DNA from: Lentimicrobiaceae bacterium
Lineage (GTDB): Bacteria > Bacteroidota > Bacteroidia > Bacteroidales > F082
Length of the DNA stretch: 39,879 nt
Direction of reading: 5' to 3'
NCBI GenBank assembly: GCA_015061315.1
Contig: SUWV01000023.1
Coordinates: 1 to 39,879 of the forward strand
Positions 1 to 6,647 of this stretch are shown here, one piece after another (position 1 is the first letter of the stretch; each line of letters begins with the position of its first letter). The position numbers were made by a program, and so were the translations under genes. Under the pieces are notes generated by a model. It saw only the letters and a list, made by a program, of their open reading frames with translations, was not told where the DNA came from and ran no database searches.

Positions 1-69
1 AGAGAAGTTAAGCCCCGCAGCGCCGATGATACTGCATTAAGTTGTGGGAAAGTAGGTCGTCGCCACCCT
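1..69 (+). rRNA. rrf: 5S ribosomal RNA, 3' part
   Basis: The first ~69 bases match the 3' half of bacterial 5S rRNA: AGTTAAGCCC, the CGCCGATGATACTGC segment and the GTGGGAAAGTAGGTCG segment appear in the usual order. The 5' part lies outside the window, so this is probably the end of an rRNA operon read left to right. Confidence 0.93.
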
Positions 70-79
70 CATAACGGAA

Positions 80-107
80 GCCTCAGCTAATAAAGCTGGG
101 GCTTTTC
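80..107 (+). terminator. Rho-independent terminator after 5S rRNA
   Basis: GCCTCAGCT (80-88) pairs with AGCTGGGGC (94-102), with one G-T pair and an AATAA loop, followed by TTTT. It closes the rRNA operon. From 108 to the pdxS stop at 313 I see no gene. Confidence 0.85.
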
Positions 108-261
108 TGTTTTTATAATGACTAAAGACAAAAGGCCTATGTCCGCAAAACTACGCGAAACTACACGAAATAGCACTAAATGATTTTCAGGCACTTCATC
201 CTTTCATTCACTTCTTCCAATCCTTCGCGTATCGCGGGGATATGCACGGAGGTAGAGAAAA

Positions 262-292
262 AATAAATGGACGTGCATGCCACGTCCATACA
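262..292 (-). terminator. Palindrome acting as pdxS terminator
   Basis: ATGGACGTG (267-275) and CACGTCCAT (281-289) form a perfect 9-bp stem around CATGC. On the minus strand a T-rich tail (TTTATTTTTT) follows, as expected of a terminator downstream of pdxS. GTAGAG just to its left (252-257) resembles the border of the palindrome family seen elsewhere in the window. Confidence 0.6.
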
Positions 293-312
293 AACGATAA
301 TCGTCAATGTTT

Positions 313-1179
313 TTATTTTCCTCTCTCCGCCATCAGGATTTTGATTTCGTTCTCGTTGATTCCTACCATGGCTTCGCCGAGGTCTTCGCTGAGTTCTGCC
401 AAAACACTCGGATTGTTGTTGTTGGCAACAGAATTGACTATTGCCTTGGCTCTTTTCATCGGGTCGCCGCTCTTGAAGATGCCGCTTCCCACAAACACGC
501 CTTCGGCTCCTAACTGCATCATCAAGGCTGCATCGGCAGGCGTGGCGACACCTCCGGCAGCAAAGTTAGGCACAGGTAACTTGCCGTTGTCATGCACATA
601 CTGTATCAACTCAAAAGGAACTCTCAACTCTTTGGCGGCTTCATACAATTCGTCGATGTTAAGAGAGACGACTCTTCTTATCTCGCTCTGCATCATACGC
701 ATGTGACGTACAGCTTGAACTATGTCGCCGGTGCCAGCCTCGCCTTTTGTCCTAATCATCATGGCTCCTTCGCTGATACGACGCAAAGCCTCGCCTAAAT
801 CTCTCGCTCCACACACGAATGGCGTCTTAAACTGACGTTTGTCAACATGATAGACATCGTCGGCAGGCGAAAGAACCTCGCTCTCATCAATATAATCTAT
901 CCCGATAGCTTCCAATATCTGAGCTTCAACAAAATGACCGATACGACATTTCGCCATAACAGGAATGTTAACGCTTTTTTGTATCTCCTGAATCATCTTA
1001 GGATCGCTCATACGCGAGACGCCACCCGCGACTCTGATGTCGGCAGGAACTCTCTCCAAAGCCATAACAGCCTTAGCACCAGCAGACTCAGCAATACGAG
1101 CCTGCTCCGGATTAGTAACATCCATAATAACGCCGCCTTTTAATAATACGGCTAAATCACGATTTATTTCTTTCATCAT
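313..1179 (-). CDS. pdxS: Pyridoxal 5'-phosphate synthase lyase subunit PdxS
   Basis: PdxS makes PLP from ribose 5-phosphate, glyceraldehyde 3-phosphate and ammonia in the DXP-independent vitamin B6 route. The ammonia normally comes from the glutaminase PdxT, and no pdxT lies in this window. The 288-residue protein is full length. The family's key residues are visible: Asp in GGVIMDV (about residue 20), the Schiff-base Lys in VMAKCRIGH (about 77) and the second Lys in [10 protein letters not shown] (about 145). A second start lies one codon downstream (MM). It sits 96 bp downstream of a fused kinase/AraC protein on the same strand, which is the likely regulator. Family identity is not in doubt. 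Confidence 0.97.
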   Translation of the reverse strand: MMKEINRDLAVLLKGGVIMDVTNPEQARIAESAGAKAVMALERVPADIRVAGGVSRMSDPKMIQEIQKSVNIPVMAKCRIGHFVEAQILEAIGIDYIDESEVLSPADDVYHVDKRQFKTPFVCGARDLGEALRRISEGAMMIRTKGEAGTGDIVQAVRHMRMMQSEIRRVVSLNIDELYEAAKELRVPFELIQYVHDNGKLPVPNFAAGGVATPADAALMMQLGAEGVFVGSGIFKSGDPMKRAKAIVNSVANNNNPSVLAELSEDLGEAMVGINENEIKILMAERGK

Positions 1180-1236
1180 TTATAAAATTTAAAACGATGC
1201 AAAGAAAGTTATTATCAAAAGACGAAAGAAAATTAT

Positions 1237-1266
1237 ATTCTGATATTGTAAAATATTATTCCGATA
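1237..1266 (-). promoter_or_regulatory. Candidate AraC-type direct-repeat operator of pdxS
   Basis: ATTCTGATA (1237-1245) recurs as ATTCCGATA (1258-1266), with starts exactly 21 bp apart, two helical turns. AraC-family proteins usually bind direct repeats with this phasing. The pair lies 58-87 bp upstream of the pdxS start, just after the stop of the AraC-fused gene. Function is inferred from position and spacing only. Confidence 0.35.
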
Positions 1267-1275
1267 ACTGAAAAT

Positions 1276-2352
1276 TCATCTCATGCGAAAATCAGATGGC
1301 GTACATCTTTCATACTTCATAAAGAAAGAAGAAAACCTCGACTGCGATGAAAATCCGAGCCGATTGGAGATTTCCTGTATGTTATAATTCGTTGACTCTA
1401 AAAGTATTTTCGCTTCCTTCATTACGTAATCCGAGATAATCTGTTTCGGACTTGCGCCGACAACATCATTAGTTACTTTTGACAGATAACGTGTTGATAT
1501 GCACAACTTATCAGCATAAAAATTAACATCATGCGACTTATTATAATATTGCGCAACGAGCGACATAAGTTTGTTGTAGATGACAGTCTTTCTCGAATGT
1601 TGTATTATTTCTTTCACTGCATAGACCACCTGTTTGTGCATATAATCGTGAGCCTTTTCCAAAGCCGTTGTGATGTCGTCGCCGAAAGCGAGACGAGTTG
1701 CTATCGCGGAAGAAAGCGCGCCGCCTACACCATGACGCTGCCAGCCCTCGGTGTTGTGAGAAGTGAAGAAATGACAATTCTCATTCTCATAAAGCAAAGC
1801 CGTCAGCAGTCCTTCGGAATGTTTTGACGCACGCAGCAGTACAGATTCCGATCCCATACCGACGAAGGCACGAGCCGCCTTTATCATGTCGTCGTCGGTC
1901 TTGATCTTCATTGCGAGCATCTTTTCCGCTTCGTTGCAACGTAATATCAGCAGCGTTGCCATAGGAACGAGATGCTTTTTTATGGCAGAGACAGCCGCAT
2001 CTGGAATTATCTGACTGCCATCGGAAGAGAATATTCCCGGCACCAACACTATTTTCCGCGAGGCGACAATCTCTTTCTTCAGCATCTTTATTGTTGTAAC
2101 ATCACGGACGAGACCTATTTTCGTAACCTTCGGGTGCCATTCTTTCACGACAGCCCTTACCTGTCCTATTATCATTTCTGGAGGAATGTCATTTATGGAA
2201 GTAGCGCCATTCTCATCATGTGTCGTCACCGATGTTATCGCCGTCAGGGCATAACCGCCGAGAGCGGATATCGTTCTTATATCAGCTTGTATTCCAACGA
2301 CGCCAGCGCCGTCAGAACCTGTTATTGTCAATATCGGGATAAGACTTGTCAT
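1276..2352 (-). CDS. ThiD/PdxK-like kinase domain fused to AraC DNA-binding domain; probable B6-pathway regulator
   Basis: Residues 1-250 have the fold pattern of the hydroxymethylpyrimidine/pyridoxal kinase family (ILTITGSD, GIQADIRTISALGGYALTAI). Residues 258-358 are an AraC/XylS domain with two helix-turn-helix units, the second ending NRLGFSSQSRFSSFF. The kinase half looks catalytically impaired: the anion-hole motif GTGC of ThiD is GVGG (208-211), so the catalytic Cys/Asp position is Gly; TPN before the conserved Glu is ILR; and KGGH is replaced by RASK. I infer a ligand sensor for a pyridoxine- or HMP-like molecule rather than an enzyme. The neighbouring pdxS suggests vitamin B6 control, analogous to PdxR, which pairs a HTH domain with a PLP-binding aminotransferase fold. 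A thiamine role is the alternative. Confidence 0.85.
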   Translation of the reverse strand: MTSLIPILTITGSDGAGVVGIQADIRTISALGGYALTAITSVTTHDENGATSINDIPPEMIIGQVRAVVKEWHPKVTKIGLVRDVTTIKMLKKEIVASRKIVLVPGIFSSDGSQIIPDAAVSAIKKHLVPMATLLILRCNEAEKMLAMKIKTDDDMIKAARAFVGMGSESVLLRASKHSEGLLTALLYENENCHFFTSHNTEGWQRHGVGGALSSAIATRLAFGDDITTALEKAHDYMHKQVVYAVKEIIQHSRKTVIYNKLMSLVAQYYNKSHDVNFYADKLCISTRYLSKVTNDVVGASPKQIISDYVMKEAKILLESTNYNIQEISNRLGFSSQSRFSSFFMKYERCTPSDFRMR

Positions 2353-2395
2353 TTTGTTTATTTATGAGCAATTATTTTTTTTTTCGTATTCCAAA

Positions 2396-2490
2396 TGCGT
2401 TAGGGATTGGAGCGGCATCCTTTGCGAGCGTAGTTTACGGAGCGAGCAAAGATATAGCGGAAAGCCCGACGGCAAAGCCGGAACGCCCTC
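2396..2490 (+). repeat. Dispersed ~90-bp structured repeat, copy 1
   Basis: This stretch matches the reverse complement of 24160-24245 almost end to end. Shared blocks are GCGTTAGGGATTGGAGCGGC, AAAGATATAGCGGAAAGCCC and a CGGC-aaa-GCCG hairpin whose loop differs (gca) in the other copy. The middle (TTTGCGAGCG to GAGC) varies in length. I see no coding potential. It could be a mobile REP-like sequence or a structured RNA. It lies in the 319-bp gap upstream of the kinase/AraC gene. Confidence 0.75.
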
Positions 2491-2492
2491 CT

Positions 2493-2665
2493 TTTTAAAG
2501 TTTAGAGTTTAAAATTGATAGTTTAGAGTAGTTTTATAGTTAAAAGTTGAAAATTAACAGTTTACAATTAACAATTTACAATTGACAATGTTCGGAGTTT
2601 AAAGCTGATAGTTTAGTGTAGTTTTATAGTTAACAGTTAACAATTGACAGTTTAAAATTGACAAT
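2493..2665. repeat. AT-rich short tandem repeats, two imperfect ~75-bp blocks
   Basis: The gap is filled with degenerate TTTAGAG, TTACAATTAACAAT and ATAGTTAACAG units. A longer block starting AGTTTAGAGTTTAAAATTGA (about 2503) recurs in modified form from about 2594, both containing TGTAGTTTTATAGTTAA or a close variant. No gene is visible. Confidence 0.7.
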
Positions 2666-2671
2666 GATAGT

Positions 2672-3049
2672 CTATTGTATAAAACTTCTCGGCAAAATAA
2701 CATTGTCAATTTCAATACATTCTTTGAACAATGGCGCTATTTCTTCATCTCTGAAGCCTGCTATGCCACAGCCTATTCTCGTGACTAAGAATGTCAACTC
2801 AGGATGTGATTTGGCAAATCCTATAAATTCATCGACATATGGCTTTATAGCATCGATGCTGCCATGCATAGTTGGAATTCCATAACATTGTCCTTGTAAT
2901 CCCACACCTTGTCCCCAGATGGCACCGAATTTTTCGTATGCGAGTCTAGCTGCTCCGCCGCCGTGCATTCCTTGTAGGTTGCTGCCAAAGACAAAAATTT
3001 CGTTTTCTTTCAATTCAGTAATGAAGTCTGGAGTGAATTGTGTTTTCAT
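2672..3049 (-). CDS. A1S_2505-type macro-like domain protein
   Basis: 125 residues. The run FVFGSNLQGMHGGGAA near residue 20 and GCGIAGF near 93 are characteristic of the phage-related A1S_2505 family, which resembles macro domains (Gly-rich loops that bind ADP-ribose-like ligands). The biochemical role of this family is not settled. The start overlaps the stop of the upstream Nudix gene by 4 bp (ATGA), so the two are translationally coupled, which supports a shared role in nucleotide or ADP-ribose metabolism. Confidence 0.75.
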   Translation of the reverse strand: MKTQFTPDFITELKENEIFVFGSNLQGMHGGGAARLAYEKFGAIWGQGVGLQGQCYGIPTMHGSIDAIKPYVDEFIGFAKSHPELTFLVTRIGCGIAGFRDEEIAPLFKECIEIDNVILPRSFIQ

Positions 3050-3498
3050 AGTTTCTTCCTTTCTTTTAAAGTTTGTAAAGCTTTGTTCAATATCTCTTCA
3101 TGATCGAAGGCGAGAGGCGGAATTTCGTCTAATGAAAACCATTGTGCGTCATCGGCATCGTCGCCGCCTTTGACTTCTGATAATTCCACTAAAGCGTAGT
3201 GCGCCACTGTGATGACTCTTTCACGCGGGTCTCTGTTTACATCAGTGAAAGTATAGAATTGTTCTACGGCTACGTCCTTCAATCCTGTCTCTTCTTCCAA
3301 TTCGCGGCGAGCGCATTGTTCCGCTGTCTCGTCCATATTCATGAAACCGCCAGGAAACGCCCATTTGCCTTTGTATGGATCGATGCCTCTTTGAATTAAT
3401 AATACTTTCATAATGTTAGATTCATCGAATCCGAATATGACGCAGTCGGCAGTGACTGCAGGATGTGGATATTTGTAACAATATTTTAAGTTTTCCAT
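3046..3498 (-). CDS. Nudix hydrolase
   Basis: 150 residues. The Nudix box is complete: G-x5-E-x7-REL-x-EE-x-GL, read from GFMNMDETAEQC and ARRELEEETGL at about residues 50-72, supplying the metal-binding glutamates. Preceding KWAFPGGF is also typical. The family cleaves nucleoside diphosphates linked to another moiety; the exact substrate cannot be told, though the N-terminal pattern (YPHPAVTADCVIFGF) is common in ADP-ribose- or NADH-type Nudix proteins of Bacteroidetes. It is first in a two-gene unit with the macro-like protein. A promoter-like pair lies 18-47 bp upstream. Confidence 0.93.
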   Translation of the reverse strand: MENLKYCYKYPHPAVTADCVIFGFDESNIMKVLLIQRGIDPYKGKWAFPGGFMNMDETAEQCARRELEEETGLKDVAVEQFYTFTDVNRDPRERVITVAHYALVELSEVKGGDDADDAQWFSLDEIPPLAFDHEEILNKALQTLKERKKL

Positions 3499-3515
3499 TT
3501 TTGCATTATTTTACG

Positions 3516-3545
3516 CAAGGATACTAAAGAAATTTCAATTACAAA
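3516..3545 (-). promoter_or_regulatory. Bacteroidetes-type promoter of the Nudix gene
   Basis: On the minus strand TTTG (3545-3542) and TATCCTTG (3523-3516) are separated by 18 bp, close to the TTTG/TAnnTTTG consensus with one mismatch, ending 17 bp before the start codon. Confidence 0.5.
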
Positions 3546-3570
3546 GAATAAATATGTAAATTTTATAAAA

Positions 3571-3578
3571 TATTTTTG
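3571..3578 (+). promoter_or_regulatory. -7 element of the SIMPL gene
   Basis: TATTTTTG fits TAnnTTTG on the plus strand, about 55 bp before the start at 3633. No convincing -33 element is seen. Confidence 0.4.
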
Positions 3579-3632
3579 ATTTTTCATAAAACAATTTCCA
3601 TCATTATTTGTTTTAAATAAAAATCTATCATT

Positions 3633-4334
3633 ATGAAAAATTATATTATTGAATCATTGATTATTGCAGTCGGCTTGTTTCTGATTGGCTTGTTTCTGAA
3701 AAATGGTCTCGACGGTTTTGCGAATAAAGATCGTGTTGTGAATGTCAAAGGTCTTGCCGAGATGGAAGTGAAAGCAAATAAAGTGACCTGGCCCTTAATG
3801 TATAAGGAAATAGGTAATGACCTGAATGCTTTATATAATAAGATAAATTCTACTAATAAGACGATTGTTAGTTTCTTAAAGGAAAATGGCTTGGAAGAAA
3901 ATGAGATTACGGTCAATGCTCCGGAAATTATCGATATGAATGCAGACCGTTATTCTTCTAACCAAAGTAATTATCGTTATAATGTGACGCAAGTTATTAC
4001 AGTCGCTTCTTCTAAAGTGGATTTGGTACGTCGTCTCATCAATGAGCAAAGCGAATTGTTGAAACAAGGCATTGCCATCACGAGCGGCGATTATATGTAT
4101 AGAGTTCAATATGAATATACTGATTTAAATTCTATTAAGCCTCAGATGATTGAGGAAGCTACGAAGAATGCGAGAGCTGCTGCTGAGAAATTCGCTTCCG
4201 ATAGTGACAGTAAACTCGGTAAAATTAAACGCGCCTCTCAAGGTCAATTCAGTATCAATAACAGAGATGAATATACACCATATATTAAAAAGGTGAGAGC
4301 CGTAACGACTATTGATTATTTCTTGGAAGACTAG
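3633..4334 (+). CDS. SIMPL domain-containing (DUF541) membrane-anchored protein
   Basis: 233 residues. An N-terminal hydrophobic segment (about 5-23, IIESLIIAVGLFLIGLFL) anchors a periplasmic SIMPL domain beginning VVNVKGLAEMEVKANKV. The rest shows the family pattern, including VTQVITVASSKVDLVRRLI and the C-terminal VRAVTTIDYFL. SIMPL proteins (E. coli YggE type) are linked to stress tolerance, but no activity is established. It is a lone plus-strand gene between minus-strand neighbours. Confidence 0.88.
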   Translation: MKNYIIESLIIAVGLFLIGLFLKNGLDGFANKDRVVNVKGLAEMEVKANKVTWPLMYKEIGNDLNALYNKINSTNKTIVSFLKENGLEENEITVNAPEIIDMNADRYSSNQSNYRYNVTQVITVASSKVDLVRRLINEQSELLKQGIAITSGDYMYRVQYEYTDLNSIKPQMIEEATKNARAAAEKFASDSDSKLGKIKRASQGQFSINNRDEYTPYIKKVRAVTTIDYFLED

Positions 4335-4337
4335 ATT

Positions 4338-4436
4338 TAAATTTACAATTTACAATGAACAATTTACAATTAAGGGTTGATCTTTAAAAGAAACAAAACC
4401 ATAATTGTTAACTGTAAATTGTTAATTGTTAATTGT
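4338..4436. repeat. TTAATTG/TTTACAA heptamer array running into the spoU 3' end
   Basis: AATTTACAATTTACAATG and TTGTTAATTGTTAATTG units fill the convergent gap. The array covers the last codons of the minus-strand methyltransferase, so its final Asn-Asn and its stop come from repeat units. Confidence 0.85.
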
Positions 4437-5186
4437 TGCCAAGATTATCGCTGCTGCTACTGAGGCGTTGAGTGATTCCGTCTTGCTTCCTTCAGCTCTT
4501 GGAATGTGAATAGGGGAGGTGACAAGTGGAAGTATGTCTTGTCTTATTCCGTGAGACTCGCTGCCGATAATGATGATGCCGTTTTTCTTTTCTATTTTCT
4601 TAGTGAAGATATTTTCTCCTTCCATCAAGGCGCCGTAGATTGGAGTCGCTGAGATGCTGAGATGCTGAGATGCTGAGATGAATTCTTTTAAATCGGTTTC
4701 CATTATCTCGATTCTGAAGATCGAACCCATTGTCGATTGTATTGTCTTGGCTTGCCAAGCGTCGGCGCAGTCGCGGCTACAAACTATTTTTTTTATGCCA
4801 AACCAGTCGGCGGTTCTTATTATAGTTCCGAGGTTTCCTGGGTCATTGATGCCGTCTAATGCAATGATAAATTCATTCTCGGCATCGGCTGGAGATATAT
4901 TATAATAAGGTGTATGAGCTGTTGCTAATATTCCTGGTGCTGTCACCATGCAGCTTATCTGCTCCATTTGTTTTTGAGAGATAATATCGTAGAAAGGAAG
5001 TCTGCTTGCCATCTCTGGAAATTTCTCCAACCATAAGTCGGTTACTAATATTTTCTCGACTTTAAAGTTAGAAGATAATAACTCATCGACGAGTTTGTTA
5101 CCTTCGACGAGGAACATCTTATTTTCCTTACGTGATTTTGTTTGTTTGAGAGATTGTATGAATTTTATGTCGTTTTTTGTTATCAT
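4422..5186 (-). CDS. TrmH/SpoU-family RNA 2'-O-methyltransferase
   Basis: 254 residues. It should transfer a methyl group from SAM to a ribose 2'-OH of rRNA or tRNA; the target nucleotide is not predictable. All three SpoU motifs are present: DGINDPGNLGTIIRTADWFG (motif 1), IIIGSESHGI (motif 2) and HIPRAEGSKTESLNASVAAA (motif 3), so it has the deep-knot fold. The N-terminal ~90 residues are the substrate-binding domain. Residues ~169-178 (ISASQHLSIS) are encoded by an octamer array, and the C-terminal TINN plus stop lie in a heptamer array. Confidence 0.93.
   Translation of the reverse strand: MITKNDIKFIQSLKQTKSRKENKMFLVEGNKLVDELLSSNFKVEKILVTDLWLEKFPEMASRLPFYDIISQKQMEQISCMVTAPGILATAHTPYYNISPADAENEFIIALDGINDPGNLGTIIRTADWFGIKKIVCSRDCADAWQAKTIQSTMGSIFRIEIMETDLKEFISASQHLSISATPIYGALMEGENIFTKKIEKKNGIIIIGSESHGIRQDILPLVTSPIHIPRAEGSKTESLNASVAAAIILATINN
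4651..4680 (-). repeat. In-gene octamer array (GAGATGCT) in spoU
   Basis: GAGATGCT is repeated 3.75 times on the plus strand. Read on the coding strand it gives the octapeptide cycle HLSISASQ with no stop in any frame. It lies on the surface side of the SpoU domain between motifs 1 and 2. Confidence 0.85.
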
Positions 5187-5197
5187 GTTTGAGGATC

Positions 5198-5300
5198 TAA
5201 AGTGTGTAAAGGTTTAGAGGGTGTAAAGGGTGTAAAGGTTTAGAGGATGTAAAGGGTGTAAATTTAGGGTTACTGAAGGGTTTAAAGTTAAAGAGCATCG
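5198..5300. repeat. GGTGTAAAG/GTTTAGAG 8-9 bp array
   Basis: Alternating GTGTAAAGG, GTTTAGAGG and GATGTAAAGG units lie between rplI and spoU. The 18-mer GAGGATGTAAAGGGTGTA (5243-5260) also occurs exactly within ftsK on the coding strand (26424-26407). Confidence 0.85.
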
Positions 5301-5342
5301 CACCTATTCTCCTTTAATCCTCAAATCCCTTTAATCTCATTT

Positions 5343-5375
5343 AAAAAAGCCGAAGAAGTGAATTCTCCGGCTTAA
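5343..5375 (-). terminator. Terminator of the rpsF-rpsR-rplI operon
   Basis: On the minus strand AAGCCGGAGAA pairs with TTCTTCGGCTT around TTCAC and is followed by TTTT. It lies 37 bp after the rplI stop. Confidence 0.85.
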
Positions 5376-5411
5376 ATACAAAAACCTTAATATGAAAAAT
5401 CTTCTGTTTGA

Positions 5412-5861
5412 TTATTCAGCGAAAACTTCAAATGAAATTTCAACAGAAACTTCTTTGTGTAATCTGATGACAGCTGAGTAAGTACCAACTTCTTTAATGC
5501 TGTCTTCTTTGATTATGATTTGTTTGCGGTCAACTGTCAAATCTTTAGCTTCTTTGATAGCGTTAGCGATTTGTACGTTGTTCACTGAACCGTAGATTTT
5601 GCCAGATTCAGAAGCTTTAGCAGCTATACGTAATGTTAAGCCTTCTAAGACTTGTGCTAATTCAGTAGCTTCTTTTTTAATTCTTTCTTGTTTGAAAGCT
5701 TGTTGGCGAATTTCTTCAGCCAAAACTTTACGAGCTGATGGAGTAGCTAAGATTGCCATTCCTTGTGGAATTAAGAAATTACGAGCGTAACCAGGTTTTA
5801 CTGTTACGATGTCGTTTTTATATCCCAAATTTTTTACATCTTGTTTAAGAATAATTTCCAT
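5412..5861 (-). CDS. rplI: Ribosomal protein L9
   Basis: 149 residues, normal length for bL9, a 50S protein that bridges towards a neighbouring ribosome. The N-terminal 23S-binding domain is typical (ILKQDVKNLGYKNDIVTVKP, then GYARNFLIPQGMA), followed by a long connecting helix (about 45-75) and the C-terminal domain. It is last in rpsF-rpsR-rplI, 14 bp after rpsR. Confidence 0.98.
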   Translation of the reverse strand: MEIILKQDVKNLGYKNDIVTVKPGYARNFLIPQGMAILATPSARKVLAEEIRQQAFKQERIKKEATELAQVLEGLTLRIAAKASESGKIYGSVNNVQIANAIKEAKDLTVDRKQIIIKEDSIKEVGTYSAVIRLHKEVSVEISFEVFAE

Positions 5862-5875
5862 GTCTTGTCCTCCTA

Positions 5876-6145
5876 TTATTTCAATAAGTCAGCTACGTAA
5901 GGCATCAATGCAAGATGACGTGCTCTCTTGATAGCTTGAGCAACTTTTCTTTGATATTTTGTTGAAGTACCGGTGATACGGCGTGGTAAAATCTTACCTT
6001 GTTCGTTCACGAATCTCAAAAGGAAGTCAGCATCTTTATAGTCGATGTATTTGATGCGGTTCTTTTTGAAGCGGCAGTATTTTTTCTTTTTTGTATCGAC
6101 TGCTATTGGAGTCAAATATTTAATTTCTGAGTTAGCTTGTGCCAT
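5876..6145 (-). CDS. rpsR: Ribosomal protein S18
   Basis: 89 residues, normal for bS18, which pairs with S6 on the 30S platform. Typical sequence: [40 protein letters not shown] and [11 protein letters not shown]. It lies 27 bp downstream of rpsF. Confidence 0.98.
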   Translation of the reverse strand: MAQANSEIKYLTPIAVDTKKKKYCRFKKNRIKYIDYKDADFLLRFVNEQGKILPRRITGTSTKYQRKVAQAIKRARHLALMPYVADLLK

Positions 6146-6172
6146 TTCTTCTAAATTTTAAGTGTTAAACAA

Positions 6173-6526
6173 TTAATTGGCTTGAGCTTCTTTTGCCTCT
6201 TGTGCTTTTCTACGTTTTTTCTCGTTGTAAGCAACAGCATGTTTGTCTAATTTTACAGTTAAGAAACGTAAAACGCGTTCGTCACGTTTTAATTCTGTTT
6301 CAACTGTTTCGATAACATTACCTTCGGCTTTGAACTCGATCAATTGATAAAAACCTGAAGATTTTTTCTGAATTGGATAAGCTAATTTGCGCATTCCCCA
6401 GAAATCTTCAAAAACGATCTCTGCACCATTGTTGGTGAGAATGTCTTCGAATTTCTTCACCGCTTCCTTCATCTGTTCATCAGATAAAACGGGAGTTAAA
6501 ATGAAAACGGTTTCGTACTGATTCAT
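6173..6526 (-). CDS. rpsF: Ribosomal protein S6
   Basis: 117 residues with the bS6 start [20 protein letters not shown], central [20 protein letters not shown] and [17 protein letters not shown]. The C-terminus is a lysine/alanine-rich tail. It heads the operon; S6 and S18 form a heterodimer that often binds the operon leader. Confidence 0.98.
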   Translation of the reverse strand: MNQYETVFILTPVLSDEQMKEAVKKFEDILTNNGAEIVFEDFWGMRKLAYPIQKKSSGFYQLIEFKAEGNVIETVETELKRDERVLRFLTVKLDKHAVAYNEKKRRKAQEAKEAQAN

Positions 6527-6587
6527 AATTTATTTTATTGATAATTAAACATTTAGATTGAACTATACAGTTCCTTTTTTCGTTTTG

Positions 6588-6595
6588 CAAAAATA
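6588..6595 (-). promoter_or_regulatory. -7 element of the rpsF operon
   Basis: TATTTTTG followed by C on the minus strand, 62 bp before rpsF, fits TAnnTTTG. The long leader leaves room for an S6:S18 site; I could not confirm one. Confidence 0.45.
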
Positions 6596-6647
6596 ATAAA
6601 AAAATCTTACAAAAGAAATATATTTTAAAAATTTATGATATATTTTA

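Noticed and set aside
184..243. Short minus-strand reading frame HIPAIREGLEEVNERMKCL
   Set aside because: Coherent looking but only about 23 codons, no start or ribosome site; perhaps a gene remnant, not enough to call.
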